IMG/VR virus record: IMGVR_UViG_3300037493_006469
Span: 1 to 47,856 of that record
Strand: one strand, 5' to 3'
Length of the DNA stretch: 47,856 bases
Origin: a virus
In this document: piece by piece, positions 29,866 to 38,427 of the stretch
Position numbering within the stretch: position 1 is the first letter of the stretch
Layout of the letters: each line of letters begins with the position of its first letter
Notes under the pieces: generated by a model
What the model was told of the DNA's origin: nothing
The model's input: only the letters and a program-made list of their open reading frames with translations
The model's database searches: none
Made by a program: the position numbers and the translations under genes

Positions 29866-30813
29866 TTACACCTCGTCCTGGTCCTCAGCGCCCCAGTAGT
29901 TCTGGTCAGGGCGGCCCTGGTAGCTCTTCTCACCGAACGCTCGCTCCCGATAGATCTGCGCCTGAAGCCAATCTTGGGCGATCGACCGCTTCTCTGCCGC
30001 CTGCTCCATCTGCCCCTGCGCCGAGTGCAGCATGGCCGCCGCGTACCAGATCAGGTACTCAGTTTTGATAGACGGGTGCGGGACCTGGTACTCCTCAATC
30101 AATGGGGCGGGCGCCTGGACGTAGTTGACGTCCACCTCGTCACCGGCCGCCGGGACGTAGAGGAACTCGATCTGCCGGTACTCGGCCGTGTAGGCGTGCG
30201 CCGGGATGCGGGCGATGATGTTGGAGGCCGCGTCCCGGATGACCACGTCCGACGGGGTGAAGTCGTCCTTGCCTACGACCTCGATCCGGACGAACAGCTT
30301 CACGCCGGCCGTGGCCGCCGAGCTGGTGACGTCGATTTTCTCCTCGTCGAAGAAGTAGAGGTCCGGGGTCCCGGAGGCGGTCGTGTCCTGGCACAACCCT
30401 CCGAGGTAGACGCCGAAGACGTCGCTGCTGTCGGTCTTGACAGACAGGAGACCGGGGGTGGCCGGCTGCGAGGTGACCGGCGTCACCCCGAGTTCCCGGA
30501 CCAGGCAGGGGGCCCCCGCCGTCTCGGACATGTAGGCTTCCGGGAAGTCCTTCTCCCAGCCGTCGCGGACCAGGAGAGACCGCTTCCCCGTCCGGTCCCC
30601 GACCCAGTTCACGACCTTGACCCGTTGGGGAAGGACCAGGTTCTGGGTCCCGCGGCAGGAGAACGTCTCCGTCCGCAGGAGGGTCGGCCAGGGGATCGCG
30701 AGGGCCCACCTCTCTTGGGCCTCGTTCAGCCACCTGCGGGTGCGGGAATTGAAGTCCGGGTCGACCCGGCCCGCGATCCGCTGGGCTTCTGTGCGCAGGT
30801 TGGCGAGGTTCAT
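29866..30813 (-). CDS. Head-to-tail adaptor-like protein
   Basis: A 315-residue protein with the N-terminal helical pattern of phage adaptor proteins (LRTEAQRIAGRVDPDFNSRTRRWLNEAQERW), a beta-rich middle with strand pairs (LLSVKTDSSDVFGVYL, VKLFVRIEVVGKDDF) and a C-terminal helix (EYLIWYAAAMLHSAQGQMEQAAEKRSIAQDW) that usually packs on the portal. It follows small genes after the capsid block and precedes the tail hub, as expected for a connector. Specific family not proven. Confidence 0.65.
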   Translation of the reverse strand: MNLANLRTEAQRIAGRVDPDFNSRTRRWLNEAQERWALAIPWPTLLRTETFSCRGTQNLVLPQRVKVVNWVGDRTGKRSLLVRDGWEKDFPEAYMSETAGAPCLVRELGVTPVTSQPATPGLLSVKTDSSDVFGVYLGGLCQDTTASGTPDLYFFDEEKIDVTSSAATAGVKLFVRIEVVGKDDFTPSDVVIRDAASNIIARIPAHAYTAEYRQIEFLYVPAAGDEVDVNYVQAPAPLIEEYQVPHPSIKTEYLIWYAAAMLHSAQGQMEQAAEKRSIAQDWLQAQIYRERAFGEKSYQGRPDQNYWGAEDQDEV

Positions 30814-31004
30814 TTCTTCTCCAGCTTCTCAAAAGGGACGGACGTGAACTGCATGGCGCCGCACTTGGGGCAGGTCCGCACGTACCGGTTGCGCGACGGA
30901 ATGGTGACCCACTCGTGCGCGCACCCGGGCGGAGGCTTCGGCGGGGCGGGCGGGACCACCTGCTTGGCCAGCTCCGTCCCGAACAAACTCTGAAGCCAGC
31001 CCAT
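30810..31004 (-). CDS. Small zinc-ribbon protein
   Basis: A 64-residue protein starting at ATG 31004 (GGAGG seven bases upstream). After an amphipathic N-terminus (MGWLQSLFG) and a proline-rich spacer come CAHEW and CPKCG, giving a CxH...CxxC zinc-binding set about 18 residues apart. Such one-zinc proteins are common hitchhikers in phage operons. The stop overlaps the adaptor start and its own start overlaps the previous stop. Confidence 0.65.
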   Translation of the reverse strand: MGWLQSLFGTELAKQVVPPAPPKPPPGCAHEWVTIPSRNRYVRTCPKCGAMQFTSVPFEKLEKK

Positions 31005-31186
31005 CACTTCACCTCCGTCTCGGTCACGACCTGCACCTTCTTGCGAATGACCTCGCACTTGACGAGGATCTTCTCGCCCTTGTCCACGACAACGTTGAAC
31101 GCCTGGTCGGCCGCGGACCGGTCGAGGAAAGTCTGGGAGCCATCCGTATCGACAACGACGAAGTAGACGATTCCTTTGTTATACAC
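31004..31186 (-). CDS. Small hypothetical protein
   Basis: A 60-residue protein from GTG 31186, with four strands and a helix (IVYFVVVDTDGSQTFLDR, ILVKCEVIRKKVQVV), probably a small beta domain. Start and stop both overlap neighbours, consistent with translational coupling. No good ribosome-binding site and no recognised family. Confidence 0.55.
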   Translation of the reverse strand: MYNKGIVYFVVVDTDGSQTFLDRSAADQAFNVVVDKGEKILVKCEVIRKKVQVVTETEVK

Positions 31187-31940
31187 TTTGCACCATGCAA
31201 TAGGGTTCTTGGGAATGTTGCCAGATCTCGGCCGGAGAAAGGGCTCTATCCCAAATAAACACGTACTGAAGCCAGCCAGCGAACGTATAATCTACCCACG
31301 CCTCACACCCAATGAGATTGTCGATGGTAAGAGCGTAATCATCGGATCCGCCCCCGTTCCAGATTGAAAACCTGCCGTCCACATAGAAATAAGGATACGA
31401 GTCGTTGTTCCATACCCAGGCCCGGTGATGGGAGACACAGGAATCGACCGTCGCCGTGGTGGCATACCGAATTGATACCCATTTATCCGGAAAGAAAAAG
31501 AACTCTTTCAGTGTGATAAGTGCGAGCTTTGTGCGCGAGCCGAGAAGTGTCTCGGAGTACGCGCCACCTGGATATGTGATCTGTTGGGCGTGACAAATAA
31601 AGGTCCATGGCTGTTTGTTCGCCATGTAGATCGAACGATTCAGAGGAACAATCCGGGAGGCGTGAGACGGGCCGGCGGGTACAACCAGCCCGCCTAATTG
31701 AGACCAATCGGGCATGCTCCCGGTGTCCACGATAGATACCTTCGTGCGCCTGGGACTGATGAATGTGTTTGGCCCCACTGTAGCATAGAGATTGGGAATG
31801 GACCCAATGCTGTTGGCGCGAGACCCGGCCTCGTTGAAAAGAAAAGCCGCAATCAGTCCCTTGGACAAGGGATGTCCCCAGTCCACTCGACAGCCCGGGA
31901 GGGGCTTCTCCGTCGGCGTTCGCCACCGGCCTCGGCGCAT
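31179..31940 (-). CDS. LamG/concanavalin-like tail-associated protein
   Basis: A 253-residue protein starting at ATG 31940, overlapping the upstream stop as TGATG. The segment HPLSKGLIAAFLFNEAGS near residues 24-42, then PWTFICHAQQI, and WVDYTFAGWLQYVFIWDRALSPAEI near the end form the typical jelly-roll pattern of LamG-like lectin domains in phage tail and head decoration proteins. It may bind glycans on the host surface. The DNA is visibly AT-richer than the neighbouring genes, suggesting separate origin or exchange. The frame open upstream to 32069 is not needed. Confidence 0.65.
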   Translation of the reverse strand: MRRGRWRTPTEKPLPGCRVDWGHPLSKGLIAAFLFNEAGSRANSIGSIPNLYATVGPNTFISPRRTKVSIVDTGSMPDWSQLGGLVVPAGPSHASRIVPLNRSIYMANKQPWTFICHAQQITYPGGAYSETLLGSRTKLALITLKEFFFFPDKWVSIRYATTATVDSCVSHHRAWVWNNDSYPYFYVDGRFSIWNGGGSDDYALTIDNLIGCEAWVDYTFAGWLQYVFIWDRALSPAEIWQHSQEPYCMVQSV

Positions 31941-32737
31941 CAGAAGGTCCCAGCCATCGCCTGAACCTGCCAGGCCAATAAATAACTGTTGACGTGGAGG
32001 CCGTTGTTGCACACACAACGAACCCGTTTTAGCTCCGCCACGTTGATCGTCGCCACAAACTCTTCGCACCTATTGTAGATGACGCTGGAGGCCTGTGTGT
32101 TGGTGAGGTTATCGACCAGTTCCAACGACGCATCTGTCGTAACATGGTAGACCTCGGCCCATTCGGAGTTGGCCAAAACAATGTTCTGGAAGAAAATTCG
32201 ATCCGTGCTGGTATATGCAGGAGTGGCGGCAAACGGGATGATATTGGTGCCCCCCGGCATTGTGTCCGTCACCGTTGCGGCCACCGCCGCAAGTACGCCG
32301 GACCGGAAGGTTGCCAGGGCGCGCCAGTCCGCATTACCGGTGAGTTTGGCACTTCCTTCAATTGTGTACTCGGTTCCGGCGACAGGTACACTCGTCGTCA
32401 ACGGCGCATGGTCGAGAAAAACCATGAGCCGCTGGTAGTTGGTGGTGTCGAGTTCGCTGGAAATACTTCGTGTCTGCGCCGACACCGTCGTGATGGCAAT
32501 GAGCGGCGTAACGATCGTCTTGACGTTGGTGTCGCCGCCCCCGGCCGCCGCAGCCGCGGAGAACGGGGTGGGCTTCCAGAGAGAGGCGGCGCTGTCGAAG
32601 GAGTAGCTCAGGATCGAGGTGGTGGACCCGGTGGCCGTGGTGGTGCCCGCCGACGGGGTGGAGTACGGCTGCGGGCGCCAGGCGTCGGTGTCCGCGTCGT
32701 ACACGTAGTTGAAGGCGTCTCGTCTCGCTCCGGGCAT
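31940..32737 (-). CDS. Virion structural protein (decoration or fibre type)
   Basis: A 265-residue protein from ATG 32737 (GGAG seven bases upstream). Thr/Ala/Ser-rich, beta-strand composition with a short N-terminal domain (FNYVYDADTDAWRPQPYST) and a C-terminal half of regular strands (TIEGSAKLTGNADWRALATF, EFVATINVAELKRVRCV). It is the first gene after the GT fusion and its hairpin and is joined to the LamG gene by a stop-start overlap, so they may form one structure. No family recognised. Confidence 0.55.
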   Translation of the reverse strand: MPGARRDAFNYVYDADTDAWRPQPYSTPSAGTTTATGSTTSILSYSFDSAASLWKPTPFSAAAAAGGGDTNVKTIVTPLIAITTVSAQTRSISSELDTTNYQRLMVFLDHAPLTTSVPVAGTEYTIEGSAKLTGNADWRALATFRSGVLAAVAATVTDTMPGGTNIIPFAATPAYTSTDRIFFQNIVLANSEWAEVYHVTTDASLELVDNLTNTQASSVIYNRCEEFVATINVAELKRVRCVCNNGLHVNSYLLAWQVQAMAGTF

Positions 32738-32756
32738 GTCTATTCTCCAATCGCGA

Positions 32757-32788
32757 GCCGGGGGCAGGCGCCGCTTCCTGCCCCCGGC
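32757..32788 (-). terminator. 12-bp perfect hairpin between GT fusion and structural gene
   Basis: Arms 32757-32768 and 32777-32788 (GCCGGGGGCAGG and its complement) pair perfectly over 12 bp with an 8-base loop. It lies 13 bases after the glycosyltransferase stop on the minus strand. No T-run follows, so it may be a processing or attenuation site rather than a full terminator. Confidence 0.55.
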
Positions 32789-32801
32789 CGCATCGTGTCT
32801 C

Positions 32802-35393
32802 TCACTTCAGCCTTTGAGCCCACTCGTCTGCGAGGGCCTCATAATCGAATCGGTCACAGGCGTTGTTGTGCAGGTCGAGTCGGTACTGGGGATCCCATCC
32901 CTGGAGCACCATTCGCAGCGTCTCGGGGTTCGGTTGCTGCCGCACGCCGAGCGGCACCGTCTCCGCGAGGGCCGCGAAGTCGTTGCAGACCGGGATGAGC
33001 CCGGCAGCCTGCGCCTCCATGGCCGCCATGCAGGAGATCTCGGGGAACTTGCAGGGGTAGAGCCAGGCGCCCGCGCTGCACATCTCCTGCGCCAGCTCCT
33101 CCCAGCCGACCCGCCCGCGCCAGTGGATCCGGTCGTCCTTGTCCGCCATGGTCAGGACGGTCTGCATGTAGTCGTACAGCGACCCGTCGCGCTGGATGTC
33201 GGGGATGTGCCGGTACTCGCAGGCGGCCGCGGAGTCCAGGTACATCTTGTTGAACCCGTAGAAGACGTGCAGCTCGCTGCCCGCGACGTCGGCCGCCTGG
33301 AACAGGTCGATCGCCGACTTCACCCCACGGTCCGGGCTGGATGCAAAAACCACCTTTTTCTCGTTGCGGGTGCAACCAAAATGCTTTCGATAGAGGGCCG
33401 CGTCGATCCCGTTCCGGGTGATGACGACCTTGTCCCCGAGCCGCGCCCGGGCGGGCCCGAGCGTCGTCGCGTGGAACTCGGACAGGACCCAGACCTCGTT
33501 GGCCAGGGCGACCCGGGGGGCCGTCCACTCCTCGGGCCGCTGCACGTCATGACACCAGAGGATCCGCTTCTCGGCCGGCACCGCCATCTCCAGCATGGCC
33601 GGCGACCGCCACCCGATCAGGATGCCGACGGGGTTGTTGCGGTGCATGGCGCCGAAGTGTTCCCAGCGCACCCCGGTGGCCGGGTCGACCCCGCGCTGGC
33701 CGGCGGGGACGTTGGCGTAGACCGTGACCCGGAACCCGCGCTTCTGGAGCCGCGGGGCCATTTGGATGACGGCCTTCTCGCTGCCCCCGATCCCGGCGGC
33801 GCCCGACTGGGGGCCCCAGGCCTCGATGGCTTTGCCGCAGAAGATGGTGAGGGGCCGCCCCTCGGTCCGGGGGTCGGGGCAGGCGAGCTTCGCCAGGCCC
33901 AGGTCCTCCAGCTCCGGGGGTACCGCGGCCATGTTGGCGATGACCTGCTGCCCGATCTCGACCCGAGCGTGCGGGTTGTCGGTCTTCGAGTTGGCGACCA
34001 CCCGGCGCACCGAATCGACCAGGCGCCGCCCGGCGATCCAGTTGCCGATGTACTTCTTCAGGGTCTCGGTCTCGGGGTGGTTCGGCCGCGCCTGGATGAG
34101 GGCGTCGACGGCCTGGGCTGCCCCCTCTTCGTCCCCCTGCTTCTCGCAGGACAGGGCCTCGATCTGGAGGGGCAGGGCCGAGATGTGCGTCGGATCATAG
34201 GAGTGTAGGGACTCCTTCGGCTCCGGCAGCATCCGGCCGACCTTGAACCAGTGCCGCGCCTCCGCGTACTTTCCGAGCAGGAAGTACGCCCGGGCCAGCC
34301 CGAACGGGGTCCGGGGGTCCTCCGGCTTCAGCTTCAGGCACCGCAGGAAGGAGTCGATGGCGTCGACCGGGCGCTTCACCGACTCGTGCAGGAACATGAC
34401 CCCGATGTAGTACTCGGCAGCGTACCGGTCGTCCCGGCTGCCGGAGACGGGGATGAAGTCGCGGTAGATCTGGACGGCCTCGCCGTGCAACTTCAGCCCG
34501 CGCGCTGCGTTTCCGAGGTAGAAGAGGGTTCGGGGATCGAGCCCCTTGCCCGCCGCCTTGCAGTCCTCGATCTCCTTCCGCAGGATGATGTAGTTGCGGA
34601 TATCCGAGGAGTTGGGGAACGGGGTCCGCTCCTTGATGTGGACGATTGCGGAGGGCAGGTCCTGGAAGAAGGCGGCGCCGCGGACCGGCACGCCATCCGG
34701 CGGGATCGCGGTCTCGTGGCAGCGCCCGACCCACCGGTAGGCCCGGCGGTCGTAGGCGCGCTCGCGCTTCAGGGTCGTGGTGGTCAGGCCGTCGCGCTCG
34801 TCCGTGGAGTAGACGTACTCCATGAACATGGCGTCGGCCTTGTCGCTCGTGAAAATCTGGTCGATCATGGCCCGGACCTGGCCGGGATTCTTTTCCTGGA
34901 GGATGTCGTCGGAGTCGATCCAGAACTGGACATCGTTCTTCGCGGCATCGGCGGCCACCTGGCGCGCCGCGGCGAAGTCGATGATGCACCCGTCCGCGAG
35001 GCTCGACTTGTCGAAGGCCTCGAGGAAGTCCGGGAGCCACTTCTCGACGTAGGGCCGGAAGTCGACGGCCAGGTCGGGCCGCTCGATGACGCGGGCGCCG
35101 AACAGGCTCGCGACAGCCAGGGTGTCTCTCTCGACACTTCCGGTATCCACGAGGAGCAGTTCGTCAGTCGGCCTGAGGAAGTTCGACCGGAGGGACTCCA
35201 GCGTCTTCTGCAATGACGCCGCGCAGTCCTTCACGATCATCACCACCGAGACCGGCACCGTCTTTCCGGGTTCCGTCTTCACCATCGTCGGCAGGGCCGG
35301 GGGCGGGGCCCCCTTCCGCTGCGCCTTCCGATCCAACTTCCGCTGCTCCAGCTCCCTCTGCCTTCTCACTGACCGGGCGAGACTTTGAGACAC
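32802..35393 (-). CDS. Bifunctional glycosyltransferase: GT2 - TPR - GT4 fusion
   Basis: An 863-residue protein from GTG 35393 (GGAGG nine bases upstream). Residues about 45-290 form a family-2 glycosyltransferase (VSVVMIVKD, LLLVDTGS, and the DxD-type FWIDSDD at 158-163). Residues about 285-470 are TPR-like helical pairs (RTLFYLGNAARGLKLHGEA, PFGLARAYFLLGKYAEAR). Residues about 500-863 form a family-4/GT-B domain (GIGGSEKAVIQMA; FPEISCMAAMEAQAAG with the E-x7-E motif). Two sugar-transfer sites on one chain would let it add two residues in turn. It sits in the virion operon between the coat block and tail genes, far from the amino-sugar cassette, and probably glycosylates a virion or host-surface component. 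Confidence 0.85.
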   Translation of the reverse strand: MSQSLARSVRRQRELEQRKLDRKAQRKGAPPPALPTMVKTEPGKTVPVSVVMIVKDCAASLQKTLESLRSNFLRPTDELLLVDTGSVERDTLAVASLFGARVIERPDLAVDFRPYVEKWLPDFLEAFDKSSLADGCIIDFAAARQVAADAAKNDVQFWIDSDDILQEKNPGQVRAMIDQIFTSDKADAMFMEYVYSTDERDGLTTTTLKRERAYDRRAYRWVGRCHETAIPPDGVPVRGAAFFQDLPSAIVHIKERTPFPNSSDIRNYIILRKEIEDCKAAGKGLDPRTLFYLGNAARGLKLHGEAVQIYRDFIPVSGSRDDRYAAEYYIGVMFLHESVKRPVDAIDSFLRCLKLKPEDPRTPFGLARAYFLLGKYAEARHWFKVGRMLPEPKESLHSYDPTHISALPLQIEALSCEKQGDEEGAAQAVDALIQARPNHPETETLKKYIGNWIAGRRLVDSVRRVVANSKTDNPHARVEIGQQVIANMAAVPPELEDLGLAKLACPDPRTEGRPLTIFCGKAIEAWGPQSGAAGIGGSEKAVIQMAPRLQKRGFRVTVYANVPAGQRGVDPATGVRWEHFGAMHRNNPVGILIGWRSPAMLEMAVPAEKRILWCHDVQRPEEWTAPRVALANEVWVLSEFHATTLGPARARLGDKVVITRNGIDAALYRKHFGCTRNEKKVVFASSPDRGVKSAIDLFQAADVAGSELHVFYGFNKMYLDSAAACEYRHIPDIQRDGSLYDYMQTVLTMADKDDRIHWRGRVGWEELAQEMCSAGAWLYPCKFPEISCMAAMEAQAAGLIPVCNDFAALAETVPLGVRQQPNPETLRMVLQGWDPQYRLDLHNNACDRFDYEALADEWAQRLK

Positions 35394-35766
35394 GCGGAAA
35401 AACCTCCGAAACTACCAACCGGGTGCAGCGGCGACGATCCTTCTTGGCTCGGACGAGGTCGCACCAAACCCTCGAGAGGAGCTGGATGTCGGAACTGTCC
35501 TTTCCGAAATCCGGGATCCAACGTTGAATGAACAACCAAAGTTCTGTAGGAACACGAATCGAACACTCCATCTGGCCCGCGCGGCCGGCGGAGTAGCCGT
35601 CGGTCGTCACGTTCCGAAGTTCGCGGAGCGACTGCTTGAAGTAGTCGGCCTTGTTCGGGTACAATGTTTCGTAGGCTCGAGCTACCTCTGAAAGAAATTG
35701 CTCTTTCCCTGTTTTGGAATGCACATCAAAGCGAGCAATTTCATGCTTCCAGGAGCGTTTCTTCAT
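35164..35766 (-). CDS. Hypothetical protein co-transcribed with the LAGLIDADG gene
   Basis: A 200-residue frame from ATG 35766, starting inside the LAGLIDADG stop (ATGA) with GAGG upstream. The first 125 residues (basic and helical, including WKHEIARFDVHSKTGKEQ and TELWLFIQRWIPDFG) look like a real domain; the last 75 are Gly/Ala/Glu low complexity and overlap the glycosyltransferase N-terminus by 230 bases in another frame. The real protein may end earlier through an unseen frameshift. It probably travelled with the homing gene. No family recognised. Confidence 0.45.
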   Translation of the reverse strand: MKKRSWKHEIARFDVHSKTGKEQFLSEVARAYETLYPNKADYFKQSLRELRNVTTDGYSAGRAGQMECSIRVPTELWLFIQRWIPDFGKDSSDIQLLSRVWCDLVRAKKDRRRCTRLVVSEVFPRVSKSRPVSEKAEGAGAAEVGSEGAAEGGPAPGPADDGEDGTRKDGAGLGGDDREGLRGVIAEDAGVPPVELPQAD

Positions 35767-36131
35767 GCTACCTCTTGAGAAATGATCTCGCGCTTTTGGG
35801 CACAAAGTATGCGGTAGAACTGCTCACGCCAGTGCGCCGATACCTTGGCCGACTCGAGCAATGTGACGAGCTGCGCGCGTTTGCATAGGCATACGCGAAC
35901 CAATTTCTCGGCCAGAGCCAATGCTGAGGGGCCGTGCCAGGTAAGAAGAGAACACGGCGGGCATCCCCGCGTATGAAGATGCCCGCCGAATTTGCTTTGC
36001 ACCGCTTGAAGAATGGACCTATCTTTCTGCGCAAGGGTAAGCCGGGGGTAGTAAAGTCTGCCGCCGTTAGAGGACGCCAGGATCACACACCCTTCACCAT
36101 CGAAGAAACCGGCCAACCACCGAAGATCCAT
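35763..36131 (-). CDS. LAGLIDADG homing endonuclease (single motif)
   Basis: A 122-residue protein with one LAGLIDADG-type motif at the N-terminus (WLAGFFDGEGCV, residues 5-16), followed by strands (LYYPRLTLAQKD), an ILQAVQSKFGG helix and further half-site-binding pattern. Single-motif enzymes work as homodimers and cut long, nearly palindromic sites. ATG 36131 follows AAGGA. It sits 15 bases after the coat gene stop with no visible intron, so it is free-standing. Its DNA is less GC-rich than the coat and GT genes. Confidence 0.75.
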   Translation of the reverse strand: MDLRWLAGFFDGEGCVILASSNGGRLYYPRLTLAQKDRSILQAVQSKFGGHLHTRGCPPCSLLTWHGPSALALAEKLVRVCLCKRAQLVTLLESAKVSAHWREQFYRILCAQKREIISQEVA

Positions 36132-36145
36132 AAGTCCTTATTCTG

Positions 36146-37075
36146 TCAGGAAATATATGACACGTATCCCGTCCCGCCCCCACCGGCCTTCTCGGTCCGG
36201 TAGAGCAAGGTCAGCATCGCGCTGATCTGGAACTGGGTCGACAGACCAGCCCGCGCGAGCACCTCGCTCATGAGGGGCTGGAGCCACCCGGTCTCGAAGT
36301 AGGCCGGGTCGAGGAGGACGATCGAGTTCCCGTAGGTCGTCTTGGACGCCGCCGAGAGCTGGTCCCTCGAATGGAAGATGTTGATGTCCCCGAAGTCGGA
36401 GACGTGCCGCTCGATCACGTTGTACTGGATCTTCTCGGCCGCACCGACGTTCCGAGTGAGCTTCGTGTCGAACTGCGAGATGGTCCGCTTCAGGTACGAG
36501 TTGACGAAGCAGACAGTCGGCTTCACGTCCGTGTTGTCGCGGAAGAGCTGGACGAGGTCGCCCCACACCGACTCCGTGAACGTCGTGCCCGAGGAGGCCG
36601 TGAAGTTCGTGGAGAAGATGTTGAGGAGGCCGTTCAGCTTCCTGGCCGCCGCCGTCGAGCCCGTGGCCGCCGACTGGCGGTGGATGGCGTGCTCGATGTC
36701 GTTCAGGGTCGCCTGGATGGCCTGGTTCTCCTTGTAGAGGAGGGTGTCCGAGAACCCCTTGTGGTCCACGGCCCTCTGCTCGTCGGAGGCCTTGCCCCAC
36801 CGCGCGAACGTCTGAACGTGCGTGTACGACCGGGTCGGCATCCCGAGGGACAGGTCGGTGGCGTCGACACCTTCGATCCAGGCGTTGTACGCCCTGGACG
36901 GGAGGGAGTCCTCGAGCCACTCGATGAAGGTCGTGTTGACCTTCGTCCGGCGGAAGAGGGCCAGAGCCGGCCGGTCGATCGGGCTGACGTTCTCCACGAA
37001 GTCGCGGAGATCCTCCGGGATGGAGCCCCCCTGGGGGCGTCCGGAAGCAGTGAATTCCTGCCACGTGTTGATCAT
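36146..37075 (-). CDS. Major capsid protein, SU10/DUF5309-like
   Basis: A 309-residue protein matching the SU10-type coat pattern: early FVENVSPIDRPALALF, then TFIEWLEDSL, IEGVDATDLSLGMP, the THVQTFARW segment, and the long helix LLYKENQAIQATLNDIEHAIH that forms the spine. C-terminal strands (INIFHSRDQL, IVLLDPAYFETGWLQPL) complete an HK97-like fold. It follows the scaffold-like gene by three bases. This fold would assemble the icosahedral shell. Good confidence from pattern and gene order. Confidence 0.8.
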   Translation of the reverse strand: MINTWQEFTASGRPQGGSIPEDLRDFVENVSPIDRPALALFRRTKVNTTFIEWLEDSLPSRAYNAWIEGVDATDLSLGMPTRSYTHVQTFARWGKASDEQRAVDHKGFSDTLLYKENQAIQATLNDIEHAIHRQSAATGSTAAARKLNGLLNIFSTNFTASSGTTFTESVWGDLVQLFRDNTDVKPTVCFVNSYLKRTISQFDTKLTRNVGAAEKIQYNVIERHVSDFGDINIFHSRDQLSAASKTTYGNSIVLLDPAYFETGWLQPLMSEVLARAGLSTQFQISAMLTLLYRTEKAGGGGTGYVSYIS

Positions 37076-37078
37076 GGT

Positions 37079-38053
37079 TTACTTGTTTTGCTGGAGAGCT
37101 GACCTGAGCTTCCGCCACTGGATGTAGAGTCGAGGATCCTGGGATCCGGCCTTCATCTGGTCGTTGATCTTTCCAAGCTCCTTCTCGAGCTGCACCCTCT
37201 GCGTGCCGGCCACCTCTGGGGTTGGAGTTGACAAAGAACGCGACGGAACGATCGAGGCGCCGCGCTTACGCGCATCCACCTCCGCGGGGTTGACCCGGGG
37301 GTTGGAGGCCTCGTCGGCCAAGATGCCACGGACCTGCAAGGCGATCTGGTACGGGGCGTCCGGAAGGGCGCGCAAGGGGGACGTGTTGTAGAGCTGGAGG
37401 AACAGACGGTTGGCGCTCGTTCGCGCGTCCGCCAGTTCCGGGAACTCTTCGCACGCTTCCTTGAAGGACGCGATGTGCATGTTGGTCTGGGCGACCTTCT
37501 GAGCTTCCGCGTACTGCCTCTGCTGGTCGTAGTTCACCAGGGCCTGTTGGACGACAGCGGCGATGTCGCTCGCCGGGGCGTTCTTTGGCGCATCCCCCCC
37601 CAAGTCGCCGAGCCCCGAGGGGTCTCCGGCGGAGTTGTCGGGTTTACCGTGGGCGGCAGGGGAGCGAGACGATAGCTGGGTAATGAGTTTCGATTGGTCT
37701 TCGAGTCGCGACACGAGCTGGGAGAGCTGCACCTCGAGCTGGCTGCGGCCGTCCTGCTCCTGCCGGTATTTCTTCGTGAGCTGCGCGATCCGGTCGGCAG
37801 CCGTGCGGCCCCCCTTGCGCTGGGCCGGGGGATCGATCTCGCCGCCGGCCACGAGCTGCTTGCCGGGTTCGGCGCCTTCGACCTGGCCCCCGCCGAGCAT
37901 GTCGACGTGGCTGATGCTGTTCGACTGGCCCGCCGCGATGCTCGACTCAGCAAGGTCCGGAAGGACCTGGCCAGTGACATCGGCGCGGGCGGGCTCGGTG
38001 CCGGGGCTGTCGCCGTCGATCGAGGGGAACAAGGTGCCGGGGTCGCTGGGCAT
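37079..38053 (-). CDS. Scaffold-like protein
   Basis: A 324-residue protein with a disordered Pro/Gly/Asp-rich N-terminus, a central coiled coil (about residues 84-130, DRIAQLTKKYRQEQDGRSQ and onward), a second helical section around 165-245 and a Lys/Arg-rich C-terminal helix (VQLEKELGKINDQMKAGSQ). This layout, and its place between portal and coat genes, is typical of phage scaffolding proteins that guide shell assembly and then leave. Not homologous by any obvious motif. Confidence 0.7.
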   Translation of the reverse strand: MPSDPGTLFPSIDGDSPGTEPARADVTGQVLPDLAESSIAAGQSNSISHVDMLGGGQVEGAEPGKQLVAGGEIDPPAQRKGGRTAADRIAQLTKKYRQEQDGRSQLEVQLSQLVSRLEDQSKLITQLSSRSPAAHGKPDNSAGDPSGLGDLGGDAPKNAPASDIAAVVQQALVNYDQQRQYAEAQKVAQTNMHIASFKEACEEFPELADARTSANRLFLQLYNTSPLRALPDAPYQIALQVRGILADEASNPRVNPAEVDARKRGASIVPSRSLSTPTPEVAGTQRVQLEKELGKINDQMKAGSQDPRLYIQWRKLRSALQQNK

Positions 38054-38066
38054 GGGATTCTCTATT

Positions 38067-38417
38067 TCACCCGAGCTGCTTGTCGCGCGACTGGTTCACG
38101 GGAAGATCGTCTTCCTCGGAATCGAACCAATCTACGTTTGCCTTCTGGGCGTCGGGTAAGAGCGCGACCAGAGAGCGACGGATTTCTTCGATGGCCTCGA
38201 TCCTCCCCAGGACGCGGTCCGGGTTGCGCCCGGTGCCGGTGCGGAGCGAGTGCATGGCAAGTCGCTCCAGGTCCCGGAGAAGAGCAGTTACGAGCTGGAA
38301 CCCGGTGGTGGAGGCGGTTTCGAGGAACGCGTCCCCGCGCGTCTCGATCATCTTCGCCTCGCCCTGCTGAAGGAGGGCCTCCAGTTCCAACTCGAAAGGT
38401 AATTTCCGATAGGTCAT
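38067..38417 (-). CDS. Hypothetical protein between portal and scaffold
   Basis: A 116-residue, mainly helical acidic protein (for example FQLVTALLRDLERLAMHSL, RIEAIEEIRRSLVALLPD) ending in a very acidic stretch (DWFDSEEDDLPV). Small helical proteins at this position in other podovirus-like genomes may be portal accessories; nothing here identifies one. It follows the portal gene with a short gap and precedes the scaffold gene. Confidence 0.6.
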   Translation of the reverse strand: MTYRKLPFELELEALLQQGEAKMIETRGDAFLETASTTGFQLVTALLRDLERLAMHSLRTGTGRNPDRVLGRIEAIEEIRRSLVALLPDAQKANVDWFDSEEDDLPVNQSRDKQLG

Positions 38418-38427
38418 GCGGCGTTCC

